Both the position numbers and the translations under genes were made by a program. Below the pieces are notes generated by a model, which made no database searches, was not told the origin of the DNA, and worked only from the letters and a program-made list of their open reading frames with translations. This document shows positions 1-7,646 of a stretch of 11,672 nucleotides of DNA, in pieces. This DNA comes from Actinomycetota bacterium (GTDB lineage Bacteria; Actinomycetota; Thermoleophilia; UBA2241). How positions within the stretch are numbered: position 1 is the first letter of the stretch; each line of letters begins with the position of its first letter. Location: NCBI GenBank assembly GCA_003158705.1, contig PMKX01000063.1, positions 1 to 11,672 on the forward strand. Reading direction: 5' to 3'.

Positions 1-555
1 CTTGAGCTGCCCGGCGAGCGCCGTGAAGCGCCCGAGCTGGCTCATGAAGAACGCGGGATCGTCTTCGTCGGCGGTGGCGAAGTGGCTCATCAGGCCGGCG
101 AGGGCCGACGAGGGCGCGGCGGCGGCGCAGAGCGCCGCCGCCGCGCCCTCGTCGACACCGAGCCGGCCCATGCCGGAGTTGAACTTCACGTGCACCCGCG
201 CGCCGGCCCGCAGCGCCTCGGCGAGAAACGCCTCGGACCACACTGCGACCTCGGCGCGCGCCCTGGCGGCGCGCGCGACCTCGGCGCCGGTCAGCGGACC
301 GAAGATCAGGACCGGCGCCGTGACGGCGGCCTCGCGCAGCTCCTCGACCTCGGCGACGGTGGCCACGCCCAGCCACGAGGCGCCGGCCTGCAGCGCCGCC
401 CGGGCGACCGGCACGGCGCCGTGACCGTAGCCGTTGGCCTTGACCACCGCGCACAGCGCAGTGCCGGCCGGCAGCAGAGAGACCAGATGGGCGACGTTGT
501 GGCGCACCGCCGAGAGGTCGACGGTCGCCAGCGCGCGCTGGCGGTCGTCGAGCAC
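1..555 (-). CDS. alr: Alanine racemase, N-terminal half (runs off the window edge)
   Basis: PLP-dependent interconversion of L- and D-alanine, supplying D-Ala for peptidoglycan. I translated 185 codons from GTG at 555 to base 1 with no stop; the family is about 370 residues, so roughly half is present. The PLP lysine is K39 in AVVKANGYGHG. K124 and R131 in HVKFNSGMGRLG match the carbamylated lysine and the arginine of Geobacillus Alr by spacing. LMSHFATADED is another family motif. An in-frame TAG directly precedes the GTG, so no earlier start exists, and the distance to the conserved VDLSAVRHN is normal. The gene abuts the CBS gene with zero spacing, so translation probably depends on termination-reinitiation. 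The usual D-T/S-G-M is N-S-G-M here (N126). The catalytic tyrosine of the C-terminal domain lies outside the window. Confidence 0.96.
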   Translation of the reverse strand, partial: MLDDRQRALATVDLSAVRHNVAHLVSLLPAGTALCAVVKANGYGHGAVPVARAALQAGASWLGVATVAEVEELREAAVTAPVLIFGPLTGAEVARAARARAEVAVWSEAFLAEALRAGARVHVKFNSGMGRLGVDEGAAAALCAAAAPSSALAGLMSHFATADEDDPAFFMSQLGRFTALAGQLK

Positions 556-1206
556 CTAAAGCCCCATCATGCGGATGATGTCGTGGCGCGCGACGATGCC
601 GATCAGCCGGCCCTTGCCGTCGACCACGGGCACGCGGTTGACCTTCTTGTCGACCATGATGTTGGCCGCCCTGCGCACGGGTTCGTCGGCGGTAACGGTG
701 ACGACCTCCGCGGTCATCACGTCGCGCACCAAGTTGCCCACCATCTTGTTGAGGCGCTCCTCGAACTTCTTCTGACCGCCCAGGTAGACGAGATTGCCGA
801 ACAGCCCGAAGTAGTGCGGCAGGCGCACGTCGGCGTCTTCGATCACGAGGTCGCCTTCGGTGACGATGCCGACCAGCCGGCCGTCGCCCTCGACCACCGG
901 CACGCCGCCCAGGTCCTTCTCCTGGAGCAGCAGCACCAGGTCGTGAACGGTGGCGTCGGGGCCGATGGTCACCACGTCGCGTTCCATGATGTCGACCACG
1001 CGCCGGTCGTCGGAGCCCCGGTCCGCGTCCGTGTCCCGGTCTGCGTCCGGGCCCTGGCCTGCGTCCGTGCCCTGGTCCGCGCTCGAAGCCTGGTCCGCGC
1101 TCGAAGCCTGGTCTGCTTCCGCACCCTGGTCTGCTTCCGCACCCGGGCCTGAGGCGTCTCTGTCGTCGTGGTCCACCTGCTCACCGTCCCGATCAGTCGT
1201 GGTCAT
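556..1206 (-). CDS. CBS-pair domain protein with repetitive acidic N-terminal linker
   Basis: 216 residues. Residues 1-69 are hydrophilic and acidic; 22-63 are seven hexapeptide repeats (GAEADQ-like). Two CBS motifs follow: about 70-121 (D-I-M start, GGVPVVEGDGRLVGIVTEGDL) and about 160-212 (D-V-M start, NRVPVVDGKGRLIGIV). The 122-158 insert with PHYFGLF and LGGQKKFEE is typical of stand-alone bacterial CBS-pair proteins. CBS pairs usually bind adenosine nucleotides and act as regulatory modules; the ligand and target here are unknown. The ATG at 1206 overlaps nnr by 14 bp but has a poor Shine-Dalgarno. GTG at 1176 (V11), preceded by GGTGAG, is a credible alternative start that would give 206 residues. 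The gene sits between nnr and alr, which are neighbours or near-neighbours in many actinobacteria, so it may be an insertion into a conserved cluster. Confidence 0.9.
   Translation of the reverse strand: MTTTDRDGEQVDHDDRDASGPGAEADQGAEADQASSADQASSADQGTDAGQGPDADRDTDADRGSDDRRVVDIMERDVVTIGPDATVHDLVLLLQEKDLGGVPVVEGDGRLVGIVTEGDLVIEDADVRLPHYFGLFGNLVYLGGQKKFEERLNKMVGNLVRDVMTAEVVTVTADEPVRRAANIMVDKKVNRVPVVDGKGRLIGIVARHDIIRMMGL
1018..1143 (-). repeat. 18-bp in-frame tandem repeat (7 units) in the CBS protein gene
   Basis: Seven consecutive 18-bp units encode GAEADQ, GAEADQ, ASSADQ, ASSADQ, GTDAGQ, GPDADR and DTDADR; a degenerate eighth (GSDDRR) follows at 1000-1017. Units 1 and 2 (1126-1143, 1108-1125) are identical at DNA level, as are units 3 and 4 (1090-1107, 1072-1089). 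Identical adjacent pairs point to recent unit duplication. Each unit is a multiple of three, so copy-number change would alter linker length without breaking the frame. Confidence 0.95.
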
Positions 1207-2767
1207 GGGAATGCTCGTCGTCGTGCCCGTCGTCGTCCTCGCCCAGCAGCAGCCGCTCGACCGCCAGCGGCAGAAAGTCGAACAGGTCGCTGGCGATCAG
1301 GCCCTCGGTGCTCGTCCTGGTGGCGACCGCGAGGTCGGCGGCCAGGCCGTGCACGTAGCCGCCCAGACAGGCCGCCTCGGTCGCCGGTAGACCCTTGGCG
1401 AGCTGGGCCACGATGACGCCGCTCAGCACGTCGCCGGTGCCGGGCGTGGCCAGGCCGGGATTGCCGGTCGGGATGACGTAGGCCGCTCCCGACGGGTCGG
1501 CGACGATGCTGGCCTCGCCCTTGAGCACGACGGTGACGTCACCGCGCTTGGCCGCCGACCGCACGCACTCGAGACGCCCGGCCGCCACCTCCTCGGCCGG
1601 CAGGCCGAGCAGGCGGCCGAGCTCGCCTTCGTGAGGCGTGAGCACCGTCGGGACGCCGCGGCCGGCCAAGAGCTCGGGCTTGTCGCCGAGGGCGTAGAGG
1701 CCGTCGGCGTCGATCAGCAGCGGCACGTCTTCGGCGAGCAGCGAGCGAACGAACTTCTGCGTGTCGGCGGCGCGACCCAGGCCGGGGCCGACGGCCATGG
1801 CCCTGAAGCGGGCCGCCTCCTCCTTCACCGCCGCCAGACTCGCGGCGGCGAACCGGTCGTCGCCGGGCACGGGCACGGTGATGACCTCGACGAAGGGCGA
1901 CGGGCCGGCGATGCCCAGAGGCTGCAGGCAGTGCACCGTGCCCGCGCCGGCGCGCAGAGCCGCCATGGCGGTCAGGTTGGCGGCTCCGGTCATGCCGCGC
2001 GAGCCGCCGACGACCGTGACCGTGCCTACCGACCGCTTGTGGTCCAGGCTGCCTTTCGGCCGGATGAGGTCCGCCACGGCGGCGGCCGTGAGCAGCCAGG
2101 CCTCCGGCTCGCGGTCACAGATCGGCGGGATGCCGATGGGGGCGATCACGACCTCACCGGAGAACGCTCCGCCGGGCGTGACGAAGTGGCCGACCTTGGC
2201 CGCGTGCAGAGCTACGGTGAGGTCGGCCTCCACCACCGGCCCGTGCACCGTGCCGGTGCTCGCGCCGACGCCGCTGGCGATGTCGATGCTCACTACGGCG
2301 GCGGCCTGGTCGATGCGCTCGATGGCGGCGGCCTCCACGCCCTTGGCGGCTCCCGTGAAGCCGGTGCCGAAGATAGCGTCCACCACCACGTCGGCCAGCT
2401 CCAAGGTGAGGTCGTCGTCCTCACCGATACCTTCGCGCACCTCTACACCCATTTGGTCGAGGATCTTCAGGTTGAGGAGGGCGTCGCCTTTGTAGCCGGC
2501 GCGGCCGGCGATGGCATAGACGACCACGTCGCAGCCGGCGTTGAAGAGCTCACGAGCGACGACGAAGCCGTCGCCGCCGTTGTTTCCCTTGCCGGCGTAG
2601 ACGACCACGGACTCGGGGTCGAAGCGCTCGAGGATCTCGTCCGCCACCGCCGCGCCGGCACGCTCCATCAGGTGCCCGCCGGGAATGCCCAGGCCGTCGA
2701 TGGCGGCCGCGTCGACGGCGCGCATGGAAGCGGCCGCATACAGGCCCATCAGCAACGATTCATCCAT
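1193..2767 (-). CDS. nnr: Bifunctional NAD(P)H-hydrate epimerase / ADP-dependent dehydratase
   Basis: Repairs hydrated NADH and NADPH: the N-terminal YjeF_N domain epimerises NAD(P)HX and the C-terminal ribokinase-like domain dehydrates the S form using ADP. From ATG at 2767 the protein is 524 residues. Domain 1 (about 8-215) has YAGKGNNGGDG at 57-67, DAIFGTGFTG at 130-139 and DIASGVG at 162-168. Domain 2 (about 225-508) has VVGGSRGMTGAA at 252-263 and NPGLATPGTGDVLSG at 436-450, including the catalytic-type aspartate D446. The C-terminus 509-524 is an unusual Asp/Glu/His tail (GEDDDGHDDEHSHDHD). ATG 2767 is preferred to GTG 2773 because AGGAGG (2774-2779) touches the GTG but lies 6 nt from the ATG. 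It overlaps acpS by 8 bp and the CBS gene by 14 bp, so it belongs to the coupled operon. Confidence 0.96.
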   Translation of the reverse strand: MDESLLMGLYAAASMRAVDAAAIDGLGIPGGHLMERAGAAVADEILERFDPESVVVYAGKGNNGGDGFVVARELFNAGCDVVVYAIAGRAGYKGDALLNLKILDQMGVEVREGIGEDDDLTLELADVVVDAIFGTGFTGAAKGVEAAAIERIDQAAAVVSIDIASGVGASTGTVHGPVVEADLTVALHAAKVGHFVTPGGAFSGEVVIAPIGIPPICDREPEAWLLTAAAVADLIRPKGSLDHKRSVGTVTVVGGSRGMTGAANLTAMAALRAGAGTVHCLQPLGIAGPSPFVEVITVPVPGDDRFAAASLAAVKEEAARFRAMAVGPGLGRAADTQKFVRSLLAEDVPLLIDADGLYALGDKPELLAGRGVPTVLTPHEGELGRLLGLPAEEVAAGRLECVRSAAKRGDVTVVLKGEASIVADPSGAAYVIPTGNPGLATPGTGDVLSGVIVAQLAKGLPATEAACLGGYVHGLAADLAVATRTSTEGLIASDLFDFLPLAVERLLLGEDDDGHDDEHSHDHD

Positions 2768-3145
2768 CGTCACCCTCCTTCACGGCGGCCGCCACGGCGT
2801 ACGCCATCTCCATGGTGTGACTCAACGAGAGCTCGACGCGCGACACGCCCAGCTCGCGCGCGATCTCGGCCACCCTGCCGTTCAGGGCAGCGAGCGGCTT
2901 GCCCCCGGAGAGTACCTCGATATCGCGCCAACGGAACCCGATGATGCCGATGCCCAGCGCCTTGCCCACGGCCTCCTTGGCCGCGAAGCGTGCCGCGTAG
3001 CGCGGATACGGGTCGGCGAAACGCGCGCAGTAGCTGCGCTCCTGCTCGCTGAAAAGACGCTCGTAGGCGGCCGGTAGCCGGGTGAGCAGGGCGCGCAGAC
3101 GCGCGACCTCCACCGCGTCCACGCCCACGCCTGCCAGCCCCGGCG

Positions 3146-3149
<4 letters not shown>
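2760..3149 (-). CDS. acpS: Holo-[acyl-carrier-protein] synthase
   Basis: Transfers 4'-phosphopantetheine from coenzyme A to a serine of acyl carrier protein, activating fatty-acid synthesis. 129 residues, the normal length for AcpS-type phosphopantetheinyl transferases. GVGVDAVEVAR at 7-17 supplies D11, and RFAAKEAVGKALG at 54-66 supplies E59, the two expected Mg2+ ligands; K63 follows. SLSHT near the C-terminus is the third family motif. The start is GTG at 3149, overlapping the TGA of glmS as GTGA (4 bp), so the gene is probably translationally coupled to glmS. The tail overlaps nnr by 8 bp. The position between glmS and nnr matches actinobacterial synteny. Confidence 0.96.
2774..2780 (-). 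promoter_or_regulatory. Ribosome binding site of nnr
   Basis: AAGGAGG lies inside the 3' end of acpS. Its spacing is 6 nt to ATG 2767 and 0 nt to GTG 2773, so it decides for the ATG start. Confidence 0.75.
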
Positions 3150-4972
<1,823 letters not shown>

Positions 4973-5020
4973 ACTACCTCGCTTCGTTCGGGGCAGAGGG
5001 CGGACAGGCCGAGAATGGCA

Positions 5021-5165
5021 CCTTCGAGCCGTTTTGTGTCCGGTGTTGCCACCGGGGTTTGTCGGCTCGATAACGACCGTGCCGGGCCGGGAGGCACCCG
5101 CCGAAGACTTCGATGAACCTCCCCCTCGTCACCCGCCGCCTCACGGCGGGTCTGGCGCTCTTGAC
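5021..5165 (-). ncRNA. glmS ribozyme (glucosamine-6-phosphate-activated self-cleaving riboswitch)
   Basis: The RNA upstream of glmS carries the glmS ribozyme signature on the minus strand. The cleavage motif is A|GCGCC, with A at 5159 and G at 5158. P1 follows: ACCCGCCG (5144-5151) pairs with CGGCGGGT (5131-5138), 8 perfect pairs around TGAGG. Next comes the conserved core GACGAGG (5124-5130), then GGAGG (5118-5122) pairing with CCTCC (5090-5094), enclosing ATCGA and TCGGCGGGTGCC. P3 is CGGCC/GGTCG (5085-5089 with 5074-5078), followed by GTTA. P4 is CGAGCCG/CGGCTCG (5063-5069 with 5025-5031, 7 pairs). P4.1 is CCGGTG/CACCGG (5050-5055 with 5040-5045), capped by a GCAA tetraloop. I compared these from memory with the Bacillus and Thermoanaerobacter ribozymes, and the order and core sequences agree. 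In Bacillus, cleavage exposes a 5'-OH glmS mRNA to RNase J1. Outer boundaries are approximate. Confidence 0.96.
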
Positions 5166-5249
5166 TACAGTGCAGGCCTGCGTATCGCTCCTGCCGTTCG
5201 TCTGACTCCTTCGTGCCTCCTTGCCATCGACCTGCGTCTATCGACTATT
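5166..5249 (-). other. glmM-to-ribozyme spacer with no visible promoter
   Basis: These 84 bp between the glmM stop codon and the ribozyme contain no TTG-type -35 on the minus strand and no convincing -35/-10 pair. GCAGGCCTGC (5172-5181) is a perfect 10-bp palindrome, probably chance. No terminator with a T-run is visible, so glmM and glmS are likely co-transcribed. Confidence 0.5.
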
Positions 5250-6587
5250 CTAACCGAGTTCCTCGTTGATCACCGCGCAGAGACGTCCACAGGCGTCGTC
5301 ACACTGCTCGTGCGTAGGCGCCTCACACATGACGCGCACCAGCGACTCGGTGCCCGAAGGCCGCACCAGCACCCGGCCGCTGCTCCCCAACCGTGTGCTC
5401 TCGTCCTCGACCGCCGCCCACAGAGCCGCGGCGTGCTCGAGACCCGACTTGTCGCGCACCGGCACGTTGACGAGCACCTGCGGCAGGCGCTCCATCACCG
5501 TCGCCGCCTCGTGTAGCGGCACGCCCATGTCGCGCAGAGCGCGGAGCAGCAGGAGCGCCGTCACCAGGCCGTCGCCGGTGGTCGCGATGTCGCGGTCGAT
5601 GATGTGCCCCGACTGCTCGCCGCCGAGCACGTAGTCACCCTTGAGCATCTCGGCGACCACGTAGCGGTCGCCGACGTCGGTGGTCACTACGTCGATGCCT
5701 TCGCGACGCATGGCCAGGTGAAAGCCGAGATTGGTCATGACGGTGGTGACCACCACGTCGTGACGCAGCAAGCCGCGCGCCTTGAGATGACGCGCCAGGA
5801 TGGCGATGATGAAGTCGCCGTCTACGAGCTCACCGTGCGCGTCGACGGCCAGCACGCGGTCGCCGTCGCCGTCAAAGGCCAAGCCCAGGTCAAAGCCGTC
5901 GCCGCGCACCAGCTCTTGCAGCGCGGCCAGGTCGGTCGACCCGCAGCCGTCGTTGATATTGCAGCCGTTGGGGGCCGCGCAGAGCGTCGTCACGGCGGCG
6001 CCCGACCCGGCAAGAGCCAGGGGCGCCGCGCGATACATGGCGCCGTGAGCGCAGTCGAGGACGATGCGCAGGCCTGAGAGGTCCACCGGGATGCGCGCCA
6101 CCACGTCCTCGACGTAGCTCTCCACGGCGCCTTCGAGGTGCTCGGCCGTGCCGAAGCCGGCGCCGGTGGCCGTGGCCAGGTCGCGGCGCGCGATGTGCGC
6201 CTCGATCTCGGCCTCCTCCTCGTCCGAAAGCTTCAGGCCCTCGTGGCTGAAGACCTTGATGCCGTTGTCGGCGAACGGGTTGTGCGAGGCAGAGACGACC
6301 ACGCCGGCGTCGGCGCCGCGCTTGAGCACCAGCGCGGCCAGCCCCGGCGTGGGGATCACGCCGGCTATCTCTACGCGGCCGCCGCCGCTGGTGATGCCGG
6401 CCACGAGCGCCGCTTCGAGCATGGGGCCGCTGAGGCGTGTGTCGCGTCCGATCACGAAGAGGGGATGCTCGCCGCGATGCTGGGCCAGCACGGCGGCGGC
6501 GGCACGGCCCACCTGGACGGCGAACTCCGCCGTGAGCAAGTCGCCGGCCACGCCACGGATGCCGTCTGTGCCAAAGAGCTTGCCTAT
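5250..6587 (-). CDS. glmM: Phosphoglucosamine mutase (apparent non-canonical ATA start)
   Basis: Converts glucosamine-6-phosphate to glucosamine-1-phosphate, the step after GlmS toward UDP-GlcNAc. Counting from ATA at 6587 the protein is 445 residues, the usual GlmM length. The N-terminus GKLFGTDGIRGVAGD (2-16) is canonical. VVSASHNPFADNGIK carries the catalytic serine at about S101; DGDGDR is the Mg2+ loop, GGEQSGH the sugar loop and RPSGTESLVRVM the phosphate loop. The first canonical start in frame is GTG at 6551, which would delete GKLFGTDGIRG. Upstream of ATA the frame reaches TAG at 6618-6620 without ATG, GTG, TTG or CTG. GGGAGGGG lies just upstream of the ATA, so initiation at ATA, or a base error in an original ATG, is likelier than the GTG. 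The product is certain; the start is not. Confidence 0.95.
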   Translation of the reverse strand: MGKLFGTDGIRGVAGDLLTAEFAVQVGRAAAAVLAQHRGEHPLFVIGRDTRLSGPMLEAALVAGITSGGGRVEIAGVIPTPGLAALVLKRGADAGVVVSASHNPFADNGIKVFSHEGLKLSDEEEAEIEAHIARRDLATATGAGFGTAEHLEGAVESYVEDVVARIPVDLSGLRIVLDCAHGAMYRAAPLALAGSGAAVTTLCAAPNGCNINDGCGSTDLAALQELVRGDGFDLGLAFDGDGDRVLAVDAHGELVDGDFIIAILARHLKARGLLRHDVVVTTVMTNLGFHLAMRREGIDVVTTDVGDRYVVAEMLKGDYVLGGEQSGHIIDRDIATTGDGLVTALLLLRALRDMGVPLHEAATVMERLPQVLVNVPVRDKSGLEHAAALWAAVEDESTRLGSSGRVLVRPSGTESLVRVMCEAPTHEQCDDACGRLCAVINEELG

Positions 6588-6591
6588 GGTG

Positions 6592-6602
6592 CCCCCCCTC
6601 CC
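6592..6602 (-). promoter_or_regulatory. Strong Shine-Dalgarno ahead of the glmM ATA codon
   Basis: GGGAGGGGGGG followed by CACC and then ATA at 6587-6585. GGAGG (6597-6601) stands 9 nt from ATA, a normal initiation distance, and about 45 nt from the GTG at 6551. The run of seven G is also a possible site of sequencing error. Confidence 0.65.
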
Positions 6603-6619
6603 GGCTCGGCTGCCGGCCT

Positions 6620-6648
6620 ATGCTATGCCCCGGCCTGGCACGCGACAA
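6620..6648 (-). promoter_or_regulatory. Promoter-like element upstream of glmM
   Basis: TTGTCG (6643-6648), a 17-bp spacer, then TAGCAT (6620-6625, fits TANNNT). A start site near 6613 would leave a leader of about 25 nt carrying the strong Shine-Dalgarno. It would allow glmM and the genes beyond to be expressed apart from rplM-rpsI. Inferred from sequence only. Confidence 0.45.
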
Positions 6649-6681
6649 CGCGCAGCAGACCTGCGGAGATACTCGGAAGGG

Positions 6682-7074
6682 CTAGCGCTTGGAGAACTGC
6701 GGGCGCTTGCGGGCACCCTTGAGGCCGGCCTTCTTGCGCTCGACCACGCGCGAGTCACGGGTGAGGAATCCGGCCCGCTTGAGGGGTTGACGCAGCGTCT
6801 CGTCGGCGAGGCACAGGGCGCGCGCGATACCGTGGCGGATGGCGCCCGCCTGACCGGCCACGCCGCCGCCGTACACGTTCACCTTGACGTCGAACTTGCC
6901 CTTGGTGTGCGTCGCCTCGAAGGGCATGAGAGCGATGGTCTGCAGCACCCGGCGACCGAAGAAGTCTTCCAGCTCGCGGCCGTTGATGAGGACACGACCC
7001 ACACCGGGTGTGATGATGACGCGCGCCACACTGGTCTTGCGCTTGCCGGTAGCCGCGTAGGTGACTGCTGCCAA
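6682..7074 (-). CDS. rpsI: 30S ribosomal protein S9
   Basis: Small-subunit ribosomal protein whose C-terminal tail reaches the P-site tRNA. 130 residues, the normal bacterial length. It has [14 protein letters not shown] at the N-terminus, [19 protein letters not shown] in the middle and the universal basic tail ending RKRPQFSKR. The start is TTG at 7074: AAGGAG (7082-7087) lies 7 nt upstream, and the S9 homology begins there. The frame stays open further upstream, to about 7404 across rplM, but that part is only a shadow of rplM. Starts 4 nt after the rplM stop codon, in one rplM-rpsI operon. Confidence 0.97.
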   Translation of the reverse strand: MAAVTYAATGKRKTSVARVIITPGVGRVLINGRELEDFFGRRVLQTIALMPFEATHTKGKFDVKVNVYGGGVAGQAGAIRHGIARALCLADETLRQPLKRAGFLTRDSRVVERKKAGLKGARKRPQFSKR

Positions 7075-7078
7075 ACCG

Positions 7079-7513
7079 CTACTCCTTGACCTCGAGCACC
7101 TCAGGGTGCTGCGCTTCGTGGGGATGCTCCGTGCCGGCGTAGATCTTGAGCTTGCGCAGTTGCGCAGCCCCGAGCTTGTTGTGCGGCAGCATGCCCTTGA
7201 CGGCGCGCCGCAGAACCTCCTCGGGACGCCGGCCGATGAGCCTGGCGAACGACTCGCTCTTGATGCCACCCGGATAGCCGGAGTGACGGTAGTACATCTT
7301 CTGCTCGGCCTTGCGACCGGTGACGACGACCTTCTCCGCGTTGACGACGACGACGAAATCGCCGGTGTCGATGTTGGGTGTGTAGATAGGCTTGCGCTTG
7401 CCACGCAGCGCGTCGGCGATGACCGTGGAAAGCCGGCCGAGCGTCTTGCCGGACGCGTCGACTACGTACCACTTCTTATCGATCGTTGCGGGTTTGGCGA
7501 CGTAGGTCTTCAT
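7079..7513 (-). CDS. rplM: 50S ribosomal protein L13
   Basis: Large-subunit protein, an early assembly component bound to 23S rRNA. 144 residues, standard length. Family features seen: [23 protein letters not shown] (14-30), [31 protein letters not shown], the [19 protein letters not shown] segment and the [16 protein letters not shown] end. The start is ATG at 7513 with a weak GTGAG upstream. It is the first gene of the rplM-rpsI pair and has a good promoter at 7552-7580; rpsI follows after 4 nt. Confidence 0.98.
   Translation of the reverse strand: MKTYVAKPATIDKKWYVVDASGKTLGRLSTVIADALRGKRKPIYTPNIDTGDFVVVVNAEKVVVTGRKAEQKMYYRHSGYPGGIKSESFARLIGRRPEEVLRRAVKGMLPHNKLGAAQLRKLKIYAGTEHPHEAQHPEVLEVKE
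7082..7087 (-). promoter_or_regulatory. Ribosome binding site of rpsI
   Basis: AAGGAG overlapping the last codons of rplM, 7 nt from TTG 7074. It is the evidence for choosing this rare start codon. Confidence 0.8.
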
Positions 7514-7551
7514 GAGCTCACTTCGCAGGGTGCCTGAACACGCGAGGGCGT

Positions 7552-7580
7552 ATCATAGCCGGTCGCAGCGGGCGATGCAA
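7552..7580 (-). promoter_or_regulatory. Sigma-70-type promoter of rplM-rpsI
   Basis: TTGCAT (7575-7580), a 17-bp spacer, then TATGAT (7552-7557). This is the best promoter match in the window. It predicts a start near 7545 and a leader of about 30 nt before ATG 7513. Confidence 0.75.
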
Positions 7581-7589
7581 GACAGCAGA

Positions 7590-7611
7590 CGCTCGCCTCC
7601 ACATGCGAGCG
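7590..7611 (-). terminator. Possible intrinsic terminator after the SAM hydrolase gene
   Basis: CGCTCGC (7605-7611) and GCGAGCG (7590-7596) form a perfect 7-bp stem around an 8-nt loop on the minus strand, followed by T-containing TCTGCTGTCTT. The T-run is weak, but the hairpin sits between the end of one gene and the promoter of the next, which suits a terminator. Confidence 0.45.
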
Positions 7612-7646
7612 AGCCTGTAGCGCGCGCGGACCGTGGCGGCGGCGTC

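Noticed and set aside
1631..2944. 437-codon open frame on the plus strand
   Set aside because: Shadow of nnr and acpS on the opposite strand; no domain is recognisable.
5131..5151. Intrinsic terminator after glmM
   Set aside because: The perfect 8-bp hairpin has no T-run and is better explained as P1 of the glmS ribozyme.
5172..5181. GCAGGCCTGC palindrome upstream of the ribozyme as a regulator site
   Set aside because: A single short palindrome without a promoter nearby; it cannot fold as a hairpin without a loop, and I have no supporting context.
7075..7404. N-terminal extension of the rpsI frame to 240 residues
   Set aside because: The extra part is out-of-frame rplM. S9 homology and a good Shine-Dalgarno both start at TTG 7074.
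7513..7520. TGAGCTCA palindrome at the rplM start as an operator
   Set aside because: An 8-bp palindrome is expected by chance in a window of this size, and no second copy or half-site stands near the promoter.
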